Assembly: GCF_900079775.1 (NCBI RefSeq)
Contig: NZ_LT556050.1
Span: forward strand, 97,248-161,247
Length of the DNA stretch: 64,000 nt
Direction of reading: 5' to 3'
From: Leyella lascolaii
Lineage (GTDB): Bacteria; Bacteroidota; Bacteroidia; Bacteroidales; Bacteroidaceae
Positions 19,553 through 27,100 of this stretch are shown here, piece by piece. Every line of letters begins with the position of its first letter. Within the stretch, counting starts at the first letter, position 1. The notes below the pieces were generated by a model. That model searched no databases, was not told where the DNA came from, and saw only the letters and a list, made by a program, of their open reading frames with translations. A program made the position numbers and the translations under genes.

Positions 19553-19628
19553 CGCGGAGTGGAGCAGTTGGTAGCTCGCCAGGCTCATAACCTGGAGGTC
19601 GCATGTTCGAGTCCTGCCTCCGCAACCA
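19553..19628 (+). tRNA. tRNA-Met (CAT), initiator type
   Basis: A 76-nt cloverleaf with encoded CCA. The acceptor arms are CGCGGAG and CTCCGCA, so position 1 C faces position 72 A, the unpaired end that marks bacterial initiator tRNA. The D stem is GAGC/GCTC. The anticodon arm is CCAGG-CTCATAA-CCTGG with anticodon CAT. The T loop is TTCGAGT. The T stem GCATG/CCTGC has one T-C mismatch (positions 52/62), which is unusual. A terminator follows directly. Confidence 0.95.
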
Positions 19629-19634
19629 ACGAAT

Positions 19635-19673
19635 GTCCGGAATACCTGTTACAATAGGATTCCGGACTTTTTT
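19635..19673 (+). terminator. Rho-independent terminator of the tRNA gene
   Basis: GTCCGGAAT at 19635 pairs with ATTCCGGAC ending at 19667, followed by six T residues. It begins 7 bp after the tRNA CCA end. Confidence 0.88.
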
Positions 19674-19854
19674 GTTTTTAACCCCGGTCAAAAAGCGGGA
19701 CAGTAAAAATACAAAAACTTTCCACAAATATTGAAGCATTGTCATAAGCTGATGGTATCTGAACACTTGTTCCATATAAATGCAAACAAGACGGATAACG
19801 GACATTGCTGCGCAATCAAAACAAATACTTTTCAAAAAAATAAATGATTTTATT

Positions 19855-20175
19855 TTATTCTGCTCACACTTTGCCGTATCTTTGCAGAAGATAAGCTGCA
19901 TTCGGGAAATCAAGAGCAAGTTCTCTTTCCGCTCATTTGCAATATCTTTGCAGAAGATAAGCTGCATTCGGGAAATTAAGAGCAAGCTCTCTTTCCGCTC
20001 ATTTGCAGTTTCTTTGCAGAAGACAAGGTGCGTTTCGGCAGCATCAGATACGGTAAACATCCGTTCTTACGTACTGCCGGTGCATACATCTTACATTGGC
20101 TATGCAGAAGACAATATACTATCGGGAAATTGATGACCGGCTTTCTTTCTGCTTACTCGTACTATCTTTGCATCA
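19855..20175 (+). repeat. Promoter-bearing 66-bp tandem repeats (family R2) upstream of porQ
   Basis: The -7-like box TATCTTTGC, followed by AGAAGATAAGCTGC, recurs at 19877, 19943 (+66), 20009 (+66, as TTTCTTTGC), 20097 (+88, decayed) and 20163 (+66). Between boxes, each unit carries TTCGGGAAAT, a small inverted repeat AAGAGCAAGCTCT and CTTTCCGCTCATTTGC. The first two units are nearly identical. The last box, 28 bp before the porQ ATG, is the likely working promoter. The rest look like tandem copies of it. The same family lies in opposite orientation near 33741-33903. Confidence 0.85.
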
Positions 20176-20190
20176 TAATTTTATCTGCAG

Positions 20191-21135
20191 ATGAAAAAAA
20201 CATTATTTATCATCATATTGACAGTAATGGCTGCCACCACCAAGGCTCAGGACAGTCGCACGGGCTACAATTTTCTGAGACTGCCCGTAAGCGCGCATGC
20301 CGCAGCATTGGGAGGCGACAATATCAGCATCATAGAGGACGACGAGTCAATGATATTCAACAACCCTGCCCTACTGTCGTCGGTAAGCGACAAAACCATA
20401 AATCTCAATTACATGAACTACATGTCCGGTGCCAACACAGCCAGCGCGTCATTCAACAGAATAATAAAAGAACGCGCGTCTGTAGCCGCGTCCGCACAGT
20501 TCATTGACTACGGAAAGATGAAGGAGACCGACGAGAACAACATACAGACAGGTGAGTTCTCCGCAAAAGACATTTCCATAGCGGGCTATTTCTCCTACAT
20601 GCTTACCGACCGTCTGGCAGGTGGCATAACCGCAAAATTCATAACCTCATACATCGGCGATTACAATTCCATTGCCATGGGCGTTGACCTCGGGCTCAAC
20701 TATTATGACCCGGAAAAAGAATGGTCGGTATCACTTGTCGCAAAGAATCTCGGCGGTCAGATGAAAGCCTATGACGACCAATACGACCGTATGCCAATAG
20801 ACATACAGCTGGGAGCGAGCAAACGCTTCGCCCACATGCCGTTCCGCATATCCGCCACACTTGTAGACCTCAACCATCTCGACTATAAATTCATAAACCA
20901 TCTGGTTGCCGGAGTCGACATTATCATATCTTCGACAATATGGGTGGGTGCAGGCTACAACTTCAGACGTGCCAACGAGATGAAGATAACCGAGACTGAC
21001 GGTGAAAGCAGTCACGGTGCCGGTCTGTCGTTCGGAGCCGGAATAAACCTCGAACGCTTCAAGCTCAATCTGGCATACGGCAAATACCACGTATCCAGTT
21101 CATCAATCCTTATAAATCTGGCATATTCTTTATAA
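20191..21135 (+). CDS. porQ: Type IX secretion system outer-membrane protein PorQ
   Basis: The 314-residue protein has a signal peptide ([20 protein letters not shown]) and a FadL/PorV-like beta-barrel with [32 protein letters not shown], the hallmark of the PorV/PorQ group. PorQ helps the T9SS attachment complex process cargo at the outer membrane. It is followed 11 bp later by cmk, a pairing seen in many Bacteroidales. Two genes in this window (38172 and 54754) encode proteins with C-terminal tails of the kind this system exports. Expression probably starts at the TATCTTTGC box at 20163. Confidence 0.9.
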   Translation: MKKTLFIIILTVMAATTKAQDSRTGYNFLRLPVSAHAAALGGDNISIIEDDESMIFNNPALLSSVSDKTINLNYMNYMSGANTASASFNRIIKERASVAASAQFIDYGKMKETDENNIQTGEFSAKDISIAGYFSYMLTDRLAGGITAKFITSYIGDYNSIAMGVDLGLNYYDPEKEWSVSLVAKNLGGQMKAYDDQYDRMPIDIQLGASKRFAHMPFRISATLVDLNHLDYKFINHLVAGVDIIISSTIWVGAGYNFRRANEMKITETDGESSHGAGLSFGAGINLERFKLNLAYGKYHVSSSSILINLAYSL

Positions 21136-21146
21136 ACAACATAACA

Positions 21147-21839
21147 ATGAAAAAGATCACGATAGCCATCGACGGTTATTCCTCATGCGGGAAGAGTACG
21201 ATGGCAAAAGACCTTGCGCACGAAATAGGATACATATATGTAGACACAGGCGCCATGTACCGCTCAGTGACTCTCTTCGCTATGCGCAACGGACTGCTCA
21301 ACAGCGACGGTAGCATTAAAACCGATGAGTTGAAAGACAGGATGGACGATATTGACATATCATTCAGACTGAACAGCGCGACGGGACGTCCGGACACCTA
21401 CCTCAACGGAGAACTGGTAGAAAAAGAAATACGAACGATGGAGGTATCGGCGAACGTGAGCAGGATTGCCGCCCTGCCGTTTGTCAGAGAGGCTCTCGTC
21501 GCACAACAGCAGGCTATGGGCAAGAAAAAAGGCATCATCATGGACGGACGTGACATCGGAACGGTGGTTTTTCCTGATGCCGAACTAAAGATATTCGTCA
21601 CGGCATCAGCCGAAGTGAGAGCCAGACGACGCTACGACGAACTGAAAGCCAAAGGCATGCCAGCCGACTTTGACGACATCCTTAAAAACGTGAAAGAGCG
21701 TGACTACATCGACTCTCACCGCGAGACGTCCCCTCTTCGAAAGGCAGACGACGCACTGGAGCTTGACAACAGCAACATGACAATAGACCAACAGAAAGCA
21801 TGGCTGATGGCGCGCTATATGGAAAAAGCGGCAAACTGA
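21147..21839 (+). CDS. cmk: Cytidylate kinase
   Basis: The 230-residue protein phosphorylates CMP and dCMP with ATP. The P-loop GYSSCGKST is at residues 10-18, followed by [30 protein letters not shown] and the lid region RRYDEL. The spacing from porQ is 11 bp, so the two are an operon. No ispH follows in the same direction; ispH is present but convergent, which is a local rearrangement relative to the porQ-cmk-ispH order I know from related genomes. Confidence 0.95.
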   Translation: MKKITIAIDGYSSCGKSTMAKDLAHEIGYIYVDTGAMYRSVTLFAMRNGLLNSDGSIKTDELKDRMDDIDISFRLNSATGRPDTYLNGELVEKEIRTMEVSANVSRIAALPFVREALVAQQQAMGKKKGIIMDGRDIGTVVFPDAELKIFVTASAEVRARRRYDELKAKGMPADFDDILKNVKERDYIDSHRETSPLRKADDALELDNSNMTIDQQKAWLMARYMEKAAN

Positions 21840-21938
21840 CAGACAGTTTCTTTGCTATGCCGCGTACATAGAAGCGTCACACAAAGCCTTCATAAAGTTC
21901 CAAAGCCGCTTTATTATCGGATTGAATGCCGCTTACGA

Positions 21939-22143
21939 TTAAACCCAAATCAGTCATTAGACTCCGGTTTGATTATGCGTTAATGCAGAGCGGATTGCTT
22001 GCCGTTTAGACGAAGGCGTAGCGGGCTACGCCGAGAAGGAACGGTAAGCAAGACACCTACAGAAACGCCTAAGCAGACCGGAGAGTATGTGAAATAAAGA
22101 TTTATTCAAATATATACGTTCTAATGACCGATTGGGGTTAAAG
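21939..22143 (+). repeat. Long-hairpin element (family R3), single copy between cmk and ispH
   Basis: The element is bounded by terminal inverted repeats: AAACCCAAATCAGTCATTAG at the left, and CTAATGACCGATTGGGGTT at the right. The inside folds back on itself along its whole length. CTCCGGTTTG pairs near the base with CAGACCGGAG, GCTTGCCGTT pairs with AACGGTAAGC, and GGCGTAGC-GG-GCTACGCC forms the tip. Relative to the copies at 30557 and 60447 the tip stem has two compensated base-pair changes. It sits 12 bp from the ispH stop codon and 99 bp after cmk. Confidence 0.85.
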
Positions 22144-22155
22144 CCGCAGACATCA

Positions 22156-23031
22156 TTAAGGATGTTCTGCGGCTTTTATACGTTCAAGAATACTGTCGCG
22201 GCACTGCTCCATAAGCCATTTAGGCGTACTCGTCGCGCCACAGATACCAACAGACGTGACTCCCTCTATCCACGAACTGTCAATCTCTCCAGGGCCCTCT
22301 ATCATATAGCTGTTGGGATTGACACTCTTGCATGTGTTGAACAGGACCTTGCCGTTACTGCTTTTGCGTCCGCTCACAAAAATGATAATGTCGTGCCGGG
22401 CGGCAAAAGACGCTATATTGGGCATCCTGTTCGCCACCTGACGGCATATCGTGTCGAAACTCCTGAAAGTGGCATCCGGCGAGATATGGCTCTGTATATA
22501 ATCTATGATACGGCGGAACTCGTCGAGATTCTTCGTTGTCTGCGAATACAGATAAATGTCACGTCCGAAATCGAGAAGCCTCACATCCTCAAGCTTCTCC
22601 ATCACTATCGCCTTGCTGTGAGTCTGCCCCACAAGTCCGAGAACCTCCGCATGACCGTTCTTGCCGAATATCACTATCTGTGCCTCAGGGTTGGCGTCAT
22701 ACTGTTTCTTGATGCGTCTCTGCAACTGAAGCACCACAGGGCACGTCGCGTCAATTATCTCGATATTGTTGCGTCTTGCCGTCTCATATGTCTCGGGAGG
22801 CTCACCGTGCGCCCTGAGCAGCACCTTGACATCGTGCAACTGCTTCAGCTGCTCATGGTTGATGGTTATCAGTCCGCGCGCATGAAGGCGTTCCACCTCC
22901 TTTCCGTTGTGCACTATATCACCCAGACAATAAAGTGTATTGCCTTTCGCCAACTCCTCCTCAGCCTTCTGTATAGCGGTAGTGACACCAAAACAAAAAC
23001 CGCTTGAGCTGTCTATTTCTATATGAATCAT
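22156..23031 (-). CDS. ispH: 4-hydroxy-3-methylbut-2-enyl diphosphate reductase
   Basis: The 291-residue protein is the last enzyme of the MEP isoprenoid pathway and makes IPP and DMAPP. The three cysteines that hold its iron-sulfur cluster are Cys13 (SSGFCFGV), Cys97 (DATCPVV) and Cys196 (DTICRQ). HGEPPE and TSVGICGATSTPKWL are also conserved. It overlaps the end of the DUF1573 gene by 4 bp (ATGA), so translation is probably coupled. It ends next to an R3 hairpin element. Confidence 0.95.
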   Translation of the reverse strand: MIHIEIDSSSGFCFGVTTAIQKAEEELAKGNTLYCLGDIVHNGKEVERLHARGLITINHEQLKQLHDVKVLLRAHGEPPETYETARRNNIEIIDATCPVVLQLQRRIKKQYDANPEAQIVIFGKNGHAEVLGLVGQTHSKAIVMEKLEDVRLLDFGRDIYLYSQTTKNLDEFRRIIDYIQSHISPDATFRSFDTICRQVANRMPNIASFAARHDIIIFVSGRKSSNGKVLFNTCKSVNPNSYMIEGPGEIDSSWIEGVTSVGICGATSTPKWLMEQCRDSILERIKAAEHP

Positions 23032-24119
23032 TTTTTATCTGTCCTTTCCACACCGTCTACTTTAACGTTTATCACCACCTTGGGATTTTTCGGGTCGTTG
23101 GTTATCATCAGCACCTTAGGCTCGCTGCGCGACTTTCTCATGCGCTCCACATTTGCCGTTATCTTCAGTTTTGCCTCCTCACCCGGATCAAGAACCGAAT
23201 TGTTGAGCGACACGCTCAGTGCCGACGAGAACATCTGCAGATTGTTTATTCTCAGCTCAGACCTGCCGTTATTCTTTATCATCACAGTACCCTTGAGTTT
23301 TTTCTTGCCGTCAGCGGCGCCGAGATTGAGTTCCTTCTCCGACACCTCTATGACCGGAGCCAAAGCCAGCTCAGCGTCCGACATGTCGTCAAACTGCGGC
23401 AACAACACGGCAGACACACTTATCTCCTTGTCACTGTCCACCTTGTCACCGGGCTTGTTGCCGAGAAACACCGTCGTCTCCGTCAGTCCGAGGTCGTTGA
23501 GTTTCCTTGAGTCGAGCGTTATAGTAACCACTCCCGCACGTCCGCTCTTTATCCTTGACGGCGACACATCGGCTTCCAGATAGTCCGGCAGATGCATCAC
23601 CACCGGCTCTGCCGTCTCTCCGCCGACGTTGCGTATATGTATCCTCAGCTGCGGTGTCTCACCGTTGCTCACGTCGTTGAACTCCAGAGTGTTCCTGTCG
23701 GCAAGCAACGTGCCTATCGTGTAAGGATAATCACCGGAGTAATCCTTCACCTCTCTCACCACCACACCCTTCATTCGGAGCATCAGCGGTTCGTCGCTCC
23801 CCTCGGTGCAGACATCAGCATACTTGTCGAAATGCCCCATCTGTCTGGAGTCGAACGTCACTCTTACCATGAACTTCTCACCTGCCGGAATATCTTTATG
23901 AGGAAATTCAGCCGCCATGCAGCCGCAACTTGTCTGCACATCGCTTATGCGCATGCTTCTGTGCCCGTTGTTTCTCAACTCGAATTCAGCCGTCACCGGC
24001 ACGTTGTATTCCACCTGCCCGCAGTCCACCACGTCGCTGGCAGCCACCAGATCCTGTGCCTGCGCCCCCGATGAAAGAGCCGCAAGCACAGCCAGTACGA
24101 TTATAGTTTTGTTCATCAA
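23028..24119 (-). CDS. Secreted DUF1573-domain protein
   Basis: The 363-residue protein has a signal peptide (MMNKTIIVLAVLAALSSGAQAQ) and repeated immunoglobulin-like DUF1573 modules. The first contains YNVPVTAEFELRNNGHRSMRISDVQTSCGCMAAEF. Others near residues 150-250 and 270-360 repeat the pattern of equal-to-gap beta strands. The family is common in Bacteroidetes, periplasmic or surface located, and without a proven function. It is transcribed between the macroglobulin gene (41 bp upstream) and ispH (4-bp overlap). Confidence 0.85.
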   Translation of the reverse strand: MMNKTIIVLAVLAALSSGAQAQDLVAASDVVDCGQVEYNVPVTAEFELRNNGHRSMRISDVQTSCGCMAAEFPHKDIPAGEKFMVRVTFDSRQMGHFDKYADVCTEGSDEPLMLRMKGVVVREVKDYSGDYPYTIGTLLADRNTLEFNDVSNGETPQLRIHIRNVGGETAEPVVMHLPDYLEADVSPSRIKSGRAGVVTITLDSRKLNDLGLTETTVFLGNKPGDKVDSDKEISVSAVLLPQFDDMSDAELALAPVIEVSEKELNLGAADGKKKLKGTVMIKNNGRSELRINNLQMFSSALSVSLNNSVLDPGEEAKLKITANVERMRKSRSEPKVLMITNDPKNPKVVINVKVDGVERTDKK

Positions 24120-24160
24120 TTATGATTTTGCTTATATATTTATAGTGTTACATATATTTC

Positions 24161-27100
24161 TTATTTCCTTTCCGACACATTTATTGTCATGGCGCCACTT
24201 CTCGCAGAGTACTCCGGACTGTACGCGCACTGCACCGTACATATGCCCGTACTATATGTTCCGGCGCGGTCTACGTAATATTCAGTCTCTATGACATGCT
24301 TTCCCTTCGCCATTCTGTCGAAATAATAGCCCGTCCGGTTGTCGCCCTGCGCATAATAGCAGCCACGGTGATAGCCGCTTATCTGCAACGCCGGCTCCAT
24401 GCACGCAGCCCTTTTGTCTGTCAGCTGTACAAAGTCATAGTCGCGCGCAGCGTTAACGGTGATTCTCACCTTAATCCTGTCGCCTACATGGAGAGCGGCT
24501 CCGTCAGCCAGCACCTTGCCGTCCTTCAGAATCTCGCGCTTCACGGTCAGACCCTCGGACGCTCCTTCCACATCCTTCACATCCTGCATGAACTGTGCGT
24601 ACACCGCGCCCCACGACATGCCTTCGGAAGATTTCTCCACCGTCAGCGTGTTCATTCCGTCGCCCGTACGTGTAGCCTTGACATAGCCGGTTCCTGCCGC
24701 TGACTTCGGAAGCTCGAGCTTCGAACCGTCCACCTTCATCACCGGCACGCTCTTTTCCGATAATGTCACAGCGTCCGCGTTGCCTTTCATGAAAGCATAT
24801 ACGGCATCCACGTTGTTCAGAGGAGTGTCCCATCCCTGCGTGCGCTTTGACTGCAGGAGCCACCGCTGCATCTCCCTTATTGTCGTGACATCCTCAGGCG
24901 TCACAGCCTGCAGTGCCTCGATGACAGCAGTCTGCGTAGGTATGCGGTAGTCATACCAAGAATAGAATGCCTTTGGAGTGTCGAAATAGCGTCCCATCTC
25001 GTCGCTGAACACAGAATATTCCTTCACGCTGCGCAACAGTTCGGCGGCTTTTTCGCCCCGTCCGCTTCCCGACATTATAAGGGCGATGTTTGCCTTTCCT
25101 GCTATCGTAAGTCCGGCACTCTGCTTTTCGAGAAGGTTCACCATATAGTCATAGTCCTTCTTTCGCTGTCCGTCGAGTTCACGACCGTCGAGCGTGCATA
25201 TATAAAGATAGGTGACAGCCATCTCGCTCGGACGCAGATTTTTCTCGCCCTTGCTCTCCGCCTTCTTCAGGTTCTCCACCTCGGTCGCCACATTCTTGCC
25301 GAGAAAATCTATCGCCGCCTTCAGCATTCCCGCCGTAGCCGGGTCGGCGCCTGTCATGGCGTTGAGCCTTACAAGCATCTCCGCAACAGCCGAGGTCATG
25401 TATACGCTGCCGCTCATGCCCTGCCACCATGAGAACGAACCGTCTCCGTTCTGCAGTTTCCTCAACTTTGCAAGCACATCGTTGAGCCTGTATTCCAACG
25501 CAGACTCGTCATAGAAACCTGTGAGCATACGTTTCCGGTCAGCCTCCGTCTTCGCCTCCATGAGCCAGGGCGTCTCGCTGAGCACCACCGACTTCAGCTC
25601 CTCATTCTTCTGCAGATTGCTCATGAGCGACGTCTCCTCGCCCTTCTCCTGTCCCCAAAGGTCGAGCACACGCTTGAAATCAGGCACACTCTTTATGATG
25701 TTGCGTCCCAAACCGTTGGCATAATATGCTGCGGCGAGACACAGGGCATTGTCTTCACAGGTCTCGGTTATGACAGGCAGTGTCTGCAATATGAGCCATG
25801 AAGGGTTGTCGGTGTATTCCACTGTCAGTCTGTTGTCATCATTGTCCTCTGTAAACATCTGCCTGAGGTCTATCGTACGCTCGCCCGCACCGTCCCAGGT
25901 AAAAGCCTTTGTGTTTGTGACAAGCTCACGGTCGGGCATCACAGCCATGTAGTGTTGCTCTCCGTCGCTGTATCCGCGTCCTGAAGCAGTGACACGGCAG
26001 ATGAGCAGTCCGTCGTTCGCCACCTTGTCCATATCAAAGCTGAAGCTCACGGCGGCGGTCTCACCCTTCTTTACAGCGTACTTCACAGTCTGGTGCCATA
26101 CCTCCTTTTCGTTCTCCGGATTGAGCAGTGCGAGACGTGCCGTACCCGTGACGTCCTTCTCAGACGTGTTGAACAGACGTGCCGAGATGCTCACCTTGTC
26201 GCCATTACGTACAAAACGCGGAACATTAGGCTGCACCATCACCGTCTTCTGCGCCACCGCCTCGCCTTCGAGCATGCCGCTGTTCATGTCTTTGTCGTGC
26301 GCAATGCCCATGAACTTCCATGTGGTTATGCTTTCCGGAAGAGTGAACTTTATACTGATATTTCCCTTTTCGTCAGTTGTGAGACCGGGATAGAAGAACG
26401 CCGTCTCGTTGAAGTTCTCACGCATCTGGGGCGTCTGTTCCGAGTCGGCCTCTAATGTCACAGGTGTTGTCGCACCCGTTAATGAGAGCTTGCCGCCCGA
26501 TGCGTCCTCCGCCGCTCTGGCGTAACCTACACTCATCACCTCATCACTGGCAGACATTGGCTGCACTATCATCTCCTTCGACCGGAGCACCTCACCTTTT
26601 GCCATCAGCACTTCATTTACTGTAAGAATGCCAAGCAACGGCGTCACATCATAATGCCCGAACTCCAGCCGGCGCTCGTCAAGAAGCTTGAGAGGCATCT
26701 CGCCATACACTCCTTTGTTTGTGGCGTAACGCGCAGACCACGATGTGAACGGCACACTGTAATAAAGCGGCATGGACAGACGCCACCAGTTGCGGCGCAA
26801 CGCGTCGAGCGACTTGTCGTAGAGGGTCGCCATGAGCTGTGCGTCGGCAGGCGTTCCGTCGGGGCGGCTCACGCTGAGCGTCCATTCCTCTTTCTGTCCC
26901 GGGGTGAGCCTGTCGCGGAAGGTAGTCCACTTCATCATAAGCCTCGTGTCCTTCTTCGGGCGGGTCAGCGTCACGGAATGGCGGTAAAGCCTGCCGTCCT
27001 TCACCCACGCATAGTTGAGCAGCACGCCGTCGCCATACTCAGGCTTGTAGGTAAGCTCGCGCGTGTGCAGCTCGTCGCGCAATGTCATCGTGCCGTTCTC

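Noticed and set aside
19780..20133. A 117-codon open frame with a repeated peptide LQKISCIREIKSK in the porQ upstream region
   Set aside because: The repeat arises because the 66-bp R2 unit is divisible by three; the frame contains promoter boxes, has no gene-like start context and no family.
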